From: Branchiostoma floridae
Lineage: Eukaryota > Chordata > Leptocardii > Amphioxiformes > Branchiostomatidae
Assembly (NCBI RefSeq): GCF_000003815.2
Contig: NC_049987.1
Coordinates: 21,028,187-21,092,186 of the forward strand
Reading direction: 5' to 3'
DNA: 64,000 nt
The notes under the pieces were generated by a model. That model ran no database searches. It was given only the letters and a program-made list of their open reading frames with translations, and was not told the DNA's origin. Of the stretch, positions 35,328 through 47,741 are shown piece by piece (within the stretch, counting starts at the first letter, position 1; each line of letters opens with the position of its first letter). A program made the position numbers and the translations under genes.

Positions 35328-37327
35328 CTTGCCTAGTGTAAAGTCTGACATTATAACTGAGTCAACAAGATGGAGGCAGCCTCGAATCAAAGGTTATGAC
35401 AACACTGGGCAGCCCATGGCAGCGGGAACCGCCCCATTTAGGCTCAAGATCAGAACGATGAAAAGTTTTGAACCAGTCACAGTATAGTCAAACGTAAAGC
35501 ATGATAGAAGGTTGTACTACTACATCTAGTGAAGAATGTCAGGACAGTACAGGAGCCAAATGCTCCCCAAGTATCTGTTTTTGTTTTACAACCCCGACCC
35601 TGATCAAAATGTAACCTTTCTGTATTTTGTCATTTTCTTTGTTATTAGCAATGTAACAGTTCTGGGGAGGATTCTGTAATTGCCACGTCACTTCGCAGCT
35701 TAACCCTTGTCCTGCTCGCTTTCTATACCAAATAAGTGTGTCGCCAGCAACTCCACACATCTGCTTGGTGTGAACAGAAGGAGCGGTGGCCCGTGACGCC
35801 TATGGACAAAGTTCATCGTTCACTGGGTTGTTAGTTCCTCCTTTGCATATATGGTGTCTGTTTACGTTCCACCTATCATGAATTAGATGTGCTACATTTA
35901 TTAACGCCAAGTTATGAAAAACAATAGAATTATACCATTTCCTAATAAATTATGCAAATTAAATCCTCATGTGCATTGCATGGAATTCATTATGAACATA
36001 TTTGCCTAAGCTACCTGCATGCCTACACGATGGAAGCGCTTATGAAAATATAACCTCATGAATATTCATATAGGTAATGAATACTTCATAGGGGAACAAG
36101 GCAACCAATCGTACACAGCGTACAAAGGGAACCGCCCCCTCAAATCCGCTGACATGAGTGGAAGGTCCAAAGTTAACGTGCACCACACATACTAGAAGGT
36201 TCTACAGCTATAAATACTTTAACAAGACAGACGTACCTGAACTAAATTGTTCTTCATTTATTTGCTGTGTTCAGTATTAAAACCTCGCTCTTATGAGATT
36301 ATGAAAAACGGAACAGAAAGGTATGTCGCCTGTCCCCTGCAGTTTGGCCCATGTAACATTCCAGGGAGAATCCCCTTCCCAGGCGACCCCACATCAGGAT
36401 TTGGCACACCTGTGGACTTCCTCTTTTTGCTTTGCTAGTCATACGGAGGGACTGTTAGCTTTACTCGACGAGATTTTACCGGAACAAAGCTTCTTTTGGA
36501 AAATGGTGGGAAATCGCCGTTCACGGATACGGTTGACGTACATGATTGTGTTGTTTTGAAAGCGACTAGAAGGGCACGGCATACGACGGTGCGACCGGGT
36601 AGGTTTGTGTGCGTACAAGAGGTGAGCAATATGTTCTGGGTGGGCTCAGTTATTGATCACCCCTCGCAGACCCCGTAACTTGACTGTAGAGGCCGAAGGT
36701 TGAATATTTACAGGGTGATTGCACTGCACGGTAGTTAGATTGCATCATCCAACATAGCCCGTGGTACAATTCCAAAGTACAAGTAGCACAAATAGCATTG
36801 TGTTCTGTCAATGTCGAATGCTAATGCTTTTAAAGGTAAGTCAGAATACACGGCCATTCTGATCCGCATCTATCTTGTGTTTTCGTGCATAGGGAAGGTG
36901 TCCTATGAATGTTCGACGTCAACAATGCACATGTACGAGATTCTGTACAATGTTGAGGCCATTAGTTGCCATGTTTTTGATTGAACAACAAGGGCATTTC
37001 CCCATGATTGACAACTTAATGGCACATTTGCCATAGTAGGTTCTACAAGATCTTACATATACGAAGTCCTCAAACGGGCTACCAGCGGGACTTAAGCGGC
37101 ATATGTTCAGAGCTAGCTATAGGGAACGATGCTGTGTGTTATGGTCTCATTTGTCTTCAACTTGTACTTTAGGTATTCAGTGAAGTTAGAGTGGTAATTG
37201 CACATGAAATACCGTAACCTCAGACAATGCTGTAATTCGTATTCCTTTACTTTTTAGTGCAAGATTTTCGCCTGCAGTCTCAGAAGATAAATGACTCTAA
37301 CGTTTAGAAGATGAGCAATTGAGCTAT
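35328..37327. other. Intergenic stretch with dispersed repeats
   Basis: From 35755 to about 35840 lies a repeat (CACATCTGCTTGGTGTGAAC, GGCCCGTGACG, CATCGTTCACTGGGT) that recurs at 44085-44150. Around 35930-36090 there are AT-rich ATGCAAATTAA words as at 5480-5900. A possible exon is noted separately at 36439-36621. No gene recognised otherwise. Confidence 0.5.
36439..36621 (+). CDS. Possible orphan exon of an unknown gene
   Basis: A pyrimidine-rich acceptor (CTTCCTCTTTTTGCTTTGCTAG ends at 36438) and a GTGAGC donor after CAAGAG at 36621 frame 183 bases, exactly 61 open codons (SYGGTVSFTRRDFTG ... HTTVRPGRFVCVQE). I do not recognise the protein and found no partner exon. It could be chance or an old repeat. 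Confidence 0.2.
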
Positions 37328-37635
37328 GTCCAGTATCAGGGATATAACTTCGAACGGTGTCGTTTTTCAAAGTTAGATGACGTCATGGTTAGGGTGACGT
37401 CATAACTTTGGACAACTTCGTACAGCCCCCGGCTGACTGTTCAAAGTTAGGATGACGTCATGGTTAGCGTGACGTCATAACTTCGGACACCTTCGGACAA
37501 CTTCATACACCACCCGGCTGACTGTCCAAAGTTTAGATGACGTCATAACTTCGGACAAGTTCGTACAACTTTGGACAACTTCAGACATCTAACTTAACTT
37601 AGGACAACTTCGTGCATTTCACCCTGATACTGGAC
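37328..37635. promoter_or_regulatory. CRE-rich tandem repeat between inverted ends, upstream of the NTase-TPR gene
   Basis: Five exact TGACGTCA octamers (37378-37385, 37395-37402, 37453-37460, 37470-37477, 37538-37545), the full palindromic CREB/ATF site, lie in a degenerate 75-85-base tandem repeat with many GGACAACTTCGTAC words. The block is bounded by GTCCAGTATCAGGG and its exact complement CCCTGATACTGGAC, so it resembles a small foldback element. It ends 100 bases before the start codon of the next gene. Use as a promoter or enhancer is inference. Confidence 0.55.
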
Positions 37636-37735
37636 ATGGGTGGAGCAATTTGCATAAATTGAAATGTTCTGTAGGTCTACGAGACAATAGGCTCTTGTAC
37701 ATCGAGTTCGACACAAAGAGGAGGTCAAAGAGCAA

Positions 37736-40700
37736 ATGGCGACATCACAAGAGACAGATTCGTCATGGGAAGAAACAGGCATGCAACAGGTGACGACCAA
37801 GCTGTCAACAGTAGTGGACGAACTTCGTGAATTGGACTTAAAGTTTAAAGAGGGTTCCGACCTAGAAGCCGTAGAGAGGGGATTCGCACACAAGCTTATA
37901 CATGCCATTAGTAGTAAAAATGAGTTATTGGAATGTGAGGCGCTGAAAAGCCTAGGAGATTTGTACTTACAGAAGACGAAAATTAAGTACCATAAGGTAG
38001 AGAACTTTAGCAATGCGTGCGCGCTGTACAGGGAAGTCTTGCGACATCACACACTCGATGAGCAGAAGGGAGTCATTGAACATCGTATCAAATATGCAGA
38101 GAAAAGTACGAAGGTTGTACACGATCCAAAGCGTGCAGAATCAGAAAATGTTAGTTCAAGTAATATGACATTGGCTGTGTCGAGGACAAGAAGTAACGGA
38201 GAAGACCAAGATGAAAGGACAATATATGGGGCCTTTAATTTGGGCTTATACAAATTTCTTCGTAAAAGCAGTCATGAACAGAAATACGTGTCTAGGGATA
38301 GAATGTCTGAAGGGCCTTGGAGACCTGTACGTCGAGCTAGAGAAGGGACGGGTGGGCAAGCACGAGACAGCATTTACGAAAGCAGCTAACCTGTACCGAG
38401 CGGCGCTGGACCGCTGTGAAGATTCGAGTGGCAGAGAAACACTGGAACATCGAATAAAGTACACAGAGAAAATCAAGACAATAGCAATGAAGGTACGGAA
38501 GTGACAATCCATTTAATTCTTAATTTTTGTTTGATAACCCATTTTGATCAGAACTTGACATAAGCGTTAGGCCAGAGTTTTATTTAAATTGCTTTCTTTT
38601 TCCTATAACGCGGACGCCGTCAAAGCGTTTGGAAATTCGTGCTCGCTGTCGGCAATTTTATGGTGACTTCGGGCACCCGTTGCAGGTATGATTCCTTGGA
38701 ATCGAAAGCGGATAGGGCAGAGTGTGCACGATTCTCTGTAATTTTTCTGCCCGGATACACAATGTGTGTTAGAGTGGTCATCTTGTTACCGTAGGAATCA
38801 CAATGTACCAATATCATGTGTTATATCTTCAATGTTCTCGTGAAACGAAAAGGACGAGTGTGAGATTAATATCTTTAATACTTTCAGAAGAGACAAGACC
38901 CAGCACAAACCGGCAACAGGAAAGCTTGTAAGGAGAACGTGTTCACACCTCCTCTCATCTCACCTCAGCCACTCCACCCAAGGACGGCCAAGTTATTTCA
39001 AGACTTAGATACAAAAGTTACCAACCTAAGACTCGGGCACAGCGACAGCACAGAGGAAGACACTGACAGGTTAGAGTGACCTACGTTTCTTGCATAAGAA
39101 CGTTTGTTTGAACCATGCAAGGAAAGGTGTTTGAGAGACCTAAATGGTTGTTGTTTGACATTGGGACATATCAAATCAAATTTCTATCATTTGAAAATGT
39201 GAAATTCCTTGTACTTTGTCTTCATCGCGTTTTGAATATGTAAATAATCTCTCTATGGTGCTTTAATGCTTAACTACCAAGTGGACGTACCCTAAAATAA
39301 CGAGTTACATGAAGTGAAAATGTTGCTATATCTAAACCCTCCCCTCCTTTGCAGAACATACAAGAAAAACTTGCAAGAGGGCTGCAGGGCTCTACGGACA
39401 GGGGACCTGGACAAGGCAGAAGAAAACTTTGCAGCAGCGCTCAAGGCCGTCAGTAGTTATCAATTTCCAGAACTTACTACTTCCGCTCATGCCGAGGGTG
39501 AGTTTTGGACGTTTCGTCAACCAATTCAAAAGTAGCAAGTAGATATTAAAACATTTGTGCAGCAAATTGGAAATAGAAGTCACTAGATTCTGATCGACAT
39601 ACAATACCCTGTTTACAACGAGCATGGTCTTTGAAATATCATTATCTCATCCGTCAAGTAATAACTTTTTGTTAAAAGCTGCAATAATTCATACGCAAAA
39701 ACTATTGTCAACGGTATTGTCAATAAAACCTCAACGATACAAACGTCAAAAAATATTTTAGTTGAATATTGCTCTGAAAGTTCACTTATCGAAAACACCA
39801 AACACAACCTTGACTTTATTTTCATATTATACTACAGGTGAACACATCAAAGAGGCAGAACCCCTATACAAGTTGAGTGAAGTCTACCTAAAAAGGGGAA
39901 TACTGTCAAAAGACGGAAGTGATTTCACCAAGGCTGCAGCACTCTGTAATGCAGCACTGGTAAGATCAAGGAGGAAAGACATAAGTAAGGCAATCCACAA
40001 AATAACCCGATCATTTGTTAGGAACCTGCTGAATATCCAACACACGGCAGACATTGGTGATACAAAGAAAAACAAATTGATTTTGAAAGAACATCGAGAC
40101 TATGTAAAAGAAGAGATCACCAGAATCGAACAACAGATAGATCCATACACCCTTGATGATGACGACACAAACATAACCCAAGTAGAGAAGAAGCGAGCGG
40201 AAGCTATCAAAGTATTATTTCAGACAATTGGGAATCAGCGAATAATGTTTCTAACTGGCCTTGTAAATGAATGCATGGAAGTAATGGGCCCGCCTCCCTG
40301 TAAGTACGCCATGATAGGCTTGGGTTCACAGGCCACGGGATTGGTAACCCCGTACTCTGATCTGGAGTTTGCTATCTTGATAGAGAAGGAAACAGAAAAT
40401 AATGTCAGGTACTTCCGTAACCTCACTTACTATCTGCATATCAAAGTAATCAACCTGGGAGAGACCATTCTCCCGGCTATGGGGATAAAGTCTCTTAATG
40501 ATTTCCATTCTGACAGTCTACAGGGCAGCTGGTTCTATGACTCTGTAACACCGCGTGGTTTTTCGTTCGATGGAGCGATGCCGCATGCATGTAAGACTCC
40601 ACTAGGCAGAGGCAGAAACGATACGGCAAGAAGCGAGCTTATCCAAACGCCAAAGGAGATGAACAGCATTTTAACAAATGACCTTACTTTGCATCTAAAG

Positions 40701-43067
40701 AAAGGCTACCATCTTGCAAATGTGTTGGGCAATGTTTGTTTGATCACAGGAGATCAGGACTTGGTTGACGTGTATACCGATTTGTGGAATCAGCAACTTC
40801 AAGAGAACAATGGTGCAACTCCTTTGTTAATAGCCAAGACTGCACTTGGTGAGAATGCTTCGACATTTGGAATCCACGATCTTAAGACCACTCTTCTAAA
40901 CGTCAAGAAAGATATCTATCGATTCTCAAGCCTCGTGGTGTCTTGTCTAGCGTTACTTCATAACATACAGCCGACCACAATTTGGGAGACAATTCAGAAG
41001 CTGAATATGAATGGGGTCATCAACAGTGAGAACGCTCATCACCTAATGGTGATGGTCAGTATCTCTGCAGAACTGAGACTGAGGACATACATGAACAATC
41101 GTGGTCAGGTGGAAAACATGTCAGCCTTATCTTCAATGTTGACAGGTAGAGAAATAGGAGATGAAATGAAGAAAGTGTTCTACTATTCAAATACAAAACA
41201 GCTGATGAGATACTACAACACAGCAAGACCCTTAAAGCGCACCATTTCTGAGCTAACTGACAATGGGTCACTAGTCGATTCGCGAATTTTGTTTGACGAT
41301 TCTCCGAGACTAAAGGCAGAGGTATACAAAAGTCTGTGTGACTATGAAAATCACAAGTCATGGATGGAGAGAGCACTACAAAACGAGTTAGCCACACGTG
41401 GTAGGAGCAGCACACATCCTGACATTGCTGACTATCTTCAAGACATGGGTCTTGCCTGGAGAGACTTTGGCTGTCCTCAAGAAGCCGTAAGCAATCTCGA
41501 GCAGTCACTTGAAATGATGCGTATCAACTACAGTGAGGGCACTCCTCACATTGCTATGTGCCTTAACAACTTAGGTTTAGCATGGAAGGATCTTGGGGAT
41601 TATAGAAAAGCTGCTAGCTATCATGAACAGTCACTGAAGATGATGCGGCGTCTGTGGGGAGAAAGTTCCGTACATCCTGTTATTGCCATGGTAGTGAATA
41701 ACTTGGGCGTGGTCTTGAGGGAGCTTGGTTATTTCAAAGAGGCCCTTGAATCTCATGAACAGGCGCTACAGATGAGGCTAGATTATCATGCCATGAGTAG
41801 GACCATTGCACATGCTGACATTGCCATGTCATATACCAACCTCGGTACCGCCTGGAGTGACCTTGGGGATCACACGAAGGCCGTTTTCTATTACGAATGT
41901 TCACTACAGATAACGCGAAGTATATATGGTGAGACTTCTGCACATCCGGACGTTGCCAACACGTTGAATAGCTTAGGTGCCGCCTGGAGGGAGCTTGGTG
42001 ATCATAGGAAGGCCGCCAGTCATTATGATCACGCATTACGGATATTACGAAGAGTCCATGGGAAGAGCACTCCACATCCTGAGGTTGCGGGCACACTCGA
42101 CAACTTGGGTTCGATTTGGATGTGCCTTGGCGATCACCAAAAGGCCGTCAACTATCACGAACAGTCACTACAAATGAGACGTAGCATCTATGGTGAGGGC
42201 ACTAAACATCATGTCATTGCCGAGTCATTAAACAACTTAGGTCTTGTCTGGAGAGAGATTGGTGATCATAAAAAGGCCGCAGGCTATTTCCAGGAGTCAT
42301 TTGAGATGCTGAGAACTTTCTATGGTGAGGACAAAGCACACCGTAGAATTGCCAGCTCTCTCGAAAATCTGGCTATTACATTGGCAGACCTTGGTGATAA
42401 CAAAAAAGCTGTAAGCTATCTTGATCAGGCGCTTCATATGATGCGGAAGATCTATGGTGAGAGTACTGCACATCCTGAGATAACCAAAACACTTACCAAC
42501 TTGGGAAGCGTCTGGAGCAATCTTGGTGATTACAGTAAGGCAGCCAGCTACTTTAAGCATTCGATGCAGATGATGCGTAGTATTTATGGGGAGGATCGTG
42601 CACATCCGGACATTGCCCTAACACTTTACAACTTAGGTGGCACCTGTATGAGCCTTGGTGATAACACAACGGCCGTCAGCTATTATGAACAGTCACTGAT
42701 GATGTGGCGAAGCATCCATGGTAAAGATACTGCACACCCTGTCATTGCCAACATACTGTACAACTTGGGTGTCGTCTGGGGTGAGCTTGGTGACTATAGA
42801 AAGTCTGTCAGCTATCATGAACAATCACTACGGATGAGTCAGAGTATCTATGGTGAGGACGCTCCACATCCTGACATTACCTTGTCACTTTACAACTTAA
42901 GCAATGCTTGGAAGAACTTTGGTGATCACAGCAAGGCTGTCATCTGTCTTTCCCAGCTAATGGGACTGGATTGGACGGGCAGTTTTGACTGGCATGCGCA
43001 AATTTATGGCCATATATTCACGATCTTGGACAGTAAGCAATATCTGACAGAAAGCAAGGAGGTTTGA
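37736..43067 (+). CDS. Nucleotidyltransferase-TPR protein
   Basis: Four exons: 37736-38492, 38888-39069, 39355-39497 and 39838-43067, about 1436 residues. The N-terminal part has two related helical repeats ([32 protein letters not shown]). A linker leads to a pol-beta-type nucleotidyltransferase motif near 40310-40370 ([18 protein letters not shown], i.e. GS followed by D-x-E). The last third carries about twelve kinesin-light-chain-like TPRs of some 44 residues (consensus [31 protein letters not shown]). TPRs bind partner proteins; the NTase substrate is unknown. Oddity: exon 1 has 757 bases, one more than fits. The frame that starts at the ATG stays clear to about 38210-38240, after which the sensible repeat ([18 protein letters not shown]) continues in another frame. 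That is a one-base error in the assembly or a real frameshift. Confidence 0.75.
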
Positions 43068-44760
43068 GGGACCTCGTTGCAGAAAACATTATATTAATTA
43101 ACATATACGCCTTACAAAAGAACAACACTCCTGGCAGATGTCCTATACCTCTATGAGAATAACTTCTGGACAGCCTGAAGGGTTCTGTGTCCATTCTATT
43201 CTTAATTCTGCATAGTATTTTTTGTCTATTTTCATGATCTGATGTTATATGAGAGTGACCATCATGGATGTGATGATCGCAGTTTAATCTGGAATCAAGC
43301 TCAGTACTAGTATTCTAATATAGCATATAAATTGACAAATGGTGTATGTTTTATGAATATTCACCGGAGCGTTTACCTTGCGATTACTTTAAAATACTGT
43401 AACTTCCAGCCCAGGCATAATTATAGCATATAACATTAGAACTTACATGACCTATATACAAATGAAAAATGTTATAGATACATGTACGTATGCAGCAATT
43501 GCAAGTCATGGCCTTTTCTCGAGATTGATGAGAACCTTCGGCTTCAAAATGGGGGGTGATTTCATGATAATATGCTTGAACTTGCCATTTACCACCATCA
43601 AGTTATCACATTCAAATAATGATGATGAACAAATCTTTGGAGGCAGGTAGAGGGAGAGAGTCCTTGACCTTCGTTCAAGATGATGATGATGACATTATGG
43701 AGTAACATCACATGTACATGTAACGTTACATTTACTAGCATATTAAACGCTATTTGTATAATATTGTCACCTATTTCTTTTCAACGTTTCATGGTAGCTT
43801 TATGAAAACAAACCATGGCCCCATTTGTTTTATTTTTGTTTTAATAGCATAACAATGCCCTGTGACAGTGTAGTGGACAGACAGCCGCCAAGGGCCACTG
43901 AATTGGGTACTAGTAATATTGTATTATTAACGTTAATACAACCAGAAATAAACAAATAAATAAACATGATATGTGCAAGGACACCGTAACGTTTGATAAG
44001 GTACATTTGTAGTAGTCGGGATTAGTGAAAACGAGTCAAAAACGAGACGAGAAGGCGTACAATACCACCCTACCCCGCACATCTGCTTGATGTGAACAGA
44101 AGGAGGCGTGGCCCGTGACGTCTATGGTCAAAGGTCATCGTTCACTGGGTCAAAAATAGTTCACCGGCAAAAGGTAGGCGTACCGATCGCATGCACGGTT
44201 TAACGGTAAGGTAAAAAGAGTTGGAAATAGAAGGTCTTATGTCTGTCACATGTTGACACACGGCGCTGAACATGTAGCGATTTTGAACGCAAATCGTAAC
44301 GTTACATTTTTTTTTATAGAGAAGCGACGTGAACGTAAAGAGTGTCGATTTGAACGTAATTACTGCAGCCAAGGACGTTATAACGTCCATGCATGCATGT
44401 AGCTGGGGCAACGATCGCATGGAGAAAAACTTTCTCAAATTAGTTTACCCCAGTCTTATGTAGCATATTGTAGGGTTGGCGAAATGCATTGATATTATAT
44501 TAAACGGCACTAGACTAGAAAATAATGGTTGACTAATTCAGTAATTGATTGATTTATTGACCTCCATTTGTTGACCAGGTCTGCGCACGGGTCAACAATT
44601 TTTCCGGCAACGTTGAAGGTGTCGGTGACATTCTTCCTTGCGCTATCAATGCATTTGTAACGTTATATTACCTAGGTTTACAGAAAGTTTTTACTTTCAA
44701 TTAAGAAACCCAGAGACCATGAAGAGAACCTGGACTGACCTGGGCAGCTGAAGCCCTCCC
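43068..44760. other. Intergenic, 3' flank of NTase-TPR gene and 5' flank of PEX7
   Basis: Low-complexity and AT-rich sequence. AATAAA words occur near 43948. The segment 44085-44150 is a second copy of the dispersed repeat at 35755. I see no further gene. Confidence 0.5.
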
Positions 44761-47741
44761 ATGTCGTTCCGGACAGCCCAGCGCCATGGCTACGCAGTGG
44801 AGTTCTCCCCTTACTACCCCCAGCTGCTGGCCTGTGCCACCTGTCAGTACTACGGCATAGCAGGTACGGTGGGCTGTTAAGGTTACTTTTAACATTTATA
44901 AGAACATTCCAGCAAATCTACTGAAACATTAGCAGCGAGTAGAACAGTCTTTACCCCAAGCTCGCTCCTGAGATTCGAACACACGACCTATCAGTCGCTC
45001 AACCCGGCAGCCAAGCTCATAAAACCAAGCACGCAACCAATTTAGCCAAAAGCCTGACAAGCGATGGCATTGTCGGTTGGCGGTGCTTGAACCCCAATGT
45101 TACACTACTAATGTTATATACTGATACACTACTTGCTACTTGCTAGTCAAGTATTCAATATAACCTGGATGCCGGACTGTTTCCACTGGGCTGACACATG
45201 TCAGCACATTGGCTCCAAGGCCAACATGCCCTTAATGAAACCCAGAGTTAGACCCTCCCCTGAAAACAGTCTAGCATCCAGACTAAGTATCACAGAATAG
45301 AAATCTTGTTGTCACGATCATTTCATCATATGGCTGCTTTTTGTATCAGCCATTGACTTGATAAGAGTATAAGTTACAGTACATCAAGATATTTAAGAAT
45401 ATCCCTCTAACAAGTTTAGGTGTGACGGATCGTTCAGTGTAATATAACCAGCTGCTGCTGCACCACGTGCCTGCGAAGCTGGTGTGTTACGCCGAAGGGC
45501 GGTTATACCGGCTATATAGATACAGATACAGAAGTTCATGTAAATTACTCGAATGGGAAGTTAGGCCACAGCAAGTAAATTTTATGGATGACATCTTCTG
45601 CAGACTGCAAGAATAGTGCGATAGGGAAAAAAAAAACAAGATGGGTGAAAAAAAAACAAGATGGCTACATTTTCAAAAATAGGCACCATTAAGTTGCGAT
45701 GAATGTTGTAACAATAATCTAAGGGGCAAAACATGGTATCAGAGCCAACAAGGCATTCATTCCTGTATTCAAGACATGTACCGGTGTGGTAAAAGTGACA
45801 CTAGTGTGGTAGACTGGCATCACCAACAAAGTTGGTAACCACACTCGTGGCTTCCATATTGGTGTCACTTTTACAACTATCCAATACTGTAGCAAGTAAG
45901 TTTAATTATCTACAACAACAGTCCGGGGTACCTCGCATGTGCCACTTCTACAAGTACAATTATTAGGCTACAACATTAACACAATATATTTGCTCATTCA
46001 TTTTGGTACTTAATTGTCATGTTGACCATCCCTGCAGAAGAAAAAAAATCTTGTTTTTTTTCTGAAATGAGGCGAAAATTAATGAGTGCGCTGATGTCAT
46101 CCATAAAATTTACTTGCTGTGGCCTTACAGCAGCTTATGTATCTGTTTATCTGGTACATGTATAACCATACACTGAAGACTACTGGTATTAGATAGATAC
46201 AGAGCACATCTATGCTGTGTGATGAGTTCGCAGTGACAGCTAACTGCAAACATAAAAACCACAGCAAATATTTTACAATAAACTGTGTAATAATGTTCAT
46301 GTTGTTCATGTGTGTAAGGACATGTATGTTGATGTTGTTCATGTGTGTATGTTAAATATGTTGCTCCTCCCCCCATAGGAAGTGGTTCCCTGTTCCTACT
46401 GGAGTCCCTGCCCCAGGGGGTCCGGCCGGTGCAGAAGTTTGACTGGAATGACGGACTGTTCGACGTGACATGGAGCGAGAACAACGAACACGTTCTGGTA
46501 AGGATCTTTTTTTTGTTTTTGTTGTCTGTACCTGCTTGGCTGTCCAACAGTCATGTCTGTCCAACTACATGTAGCCAGTGGCTGATACATTAAGTCAAAG
46601 GCTAGCAAGCAAAAAGATTGAGCCAGCAGTTACCATGTATGATAATAATACCCAGGTTAACATTAGGCACTCCAACTAAATCTCTTTTGCATATCAATTC
46701 ACAGCTAGCATATAAAAACTCTCTCAAACAAGATCTCTCTAACACTTGTCACTGACGAAAGACACGGGATGGTTGTCTGAAATTGCTGACCATTTCCAAA
46801 ATCATATCCTGGATGTCTAACCTTTATCGACACTCCTGTTGTAATAAACAAGTTGAGATAAATTGTGCCTGGTTATGACATTCAGACATTTTGATTTATG
46901 CTTCTGTGATGGTTTGACAGGTGTCAGGCACTCCTGATGTAACTGACAAGTTGAAAAAAATTCTGCCTGGTCATGACATTCAGACATTTTGATTTCTCAT
47001 TCTGTGATTGATTGACAGGTGACAGCCTCCGGCGATGGCTCCATACAGATCTGGGACACAGCGCAGCCGCAGGGCCCAATCAAATCTCTCCGTGAGCACA
47101 CTAAGGAGGTGTACGGCGTGGATTGGAGCCTCACCCGCGGCGAGCAGTTCATTCTCAGCGCGTCGTGGGACCAGTCGGTGAAACTATGGGACCCCGCGGG
47201 GAACAAGTCAATAGCAACGTTTCTCGGCCACCAACACGTCGTGTACAGTGCCATTTGGTCGCCACATATCCCATGCTGCTTTGCTTCCACGTCAGGTGAC
47301 CACACGCTGCGCGTATGGGACACAAGGAACCCGCAGATCTCGAAACTGGTTCTTACCGCTCACGACGCGGAAGTCCTCAGCTGTGATTGGTGCAAATACG
47401 ACGACAATGTCGTTGTGAGCGGCAGCGTTGACAGTACCATTAGAGGGTGGGACATTCGCAGACCTCAAAGCCCCATCTTCCAGCTAGATGGCCACAAGTA
47501 TGCAGTCAAGAGAGTCAAATGTTACCCTTTTGAGAGGAACGTTGTCGGCTCGAGTTCCTACGATTTTTCTGTGAAGATTTGGGACTTCACCAGACCTCAG
47601 CCCTGTCTAGAAACAATAGAACATCACTCTGAGTTTGTGTATGGTTTTGACTTCAACCTGCATGTGCCAGGCCAGGTGGCCGACTGTTCGTGGGATGAGT
47701 GGGTCAGGGTGTACACGCCAAAGTGTCTGGCTCCCACATAA
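44761..47741 (+). CDS. PEX7: Peroxisomal targeting signal 2 receptor, PEX7
   Basis: Three exons: 44761-44863, 46379-46497 and 47019-47741, 314 residues (human PEX7 323). It binds the PTS2 nonapeptide of matrix enzymes in the cytosol and, with PEX5 long form, carries them to the peroxisome membrane. The start [20 protein letters not shown] is typical. WD40 repeats follow: [96 protein letters not shown] and FVYGFDFN, ending in [17 protein letters not shown]. Exons 3 onward of the usual vertebrate gene are fused into one. The last intron ends in a tandem duplication that repeats the acceptor. Confidence 0.95.
45561..46127. mobile_element. MITE with 35-base TIRs in PEX7 intron 1
   Basis: TTAGGCCACAGCAAGTAAAT at 45561 and the complementary ATTTACTTGCTGTGGCCTTA ending at 46127 are part of 35-base inverted ends with one mismatch. 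Inside, AAAAAACAAGATGG faces ATCTTGTTTTTTTT, and a nested palindrome at about 45783-45882 pairs GTGGTAAAAGTGACAC with GTGTCACTTTTACAAC. Confidence 0.85.
46830..47020. repeat. Tandem duplication of the PEX7 exon 3 acceptor region
   Basis: The stretch CACTCCTGTTGTAATAAACA ... GACATTCAGACATTTTGATT ... GGTTTGACAGGTGTCAG returns about 98 bases later as CACTCCTGATGTAACTGACA ... GACATTCAGACATTTTGATT ... GATTGACAGGTGACAG. The second copy holds the true acceptor at 47018; the first holds an equivalent AG near 46920. Confidence 0.75.
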
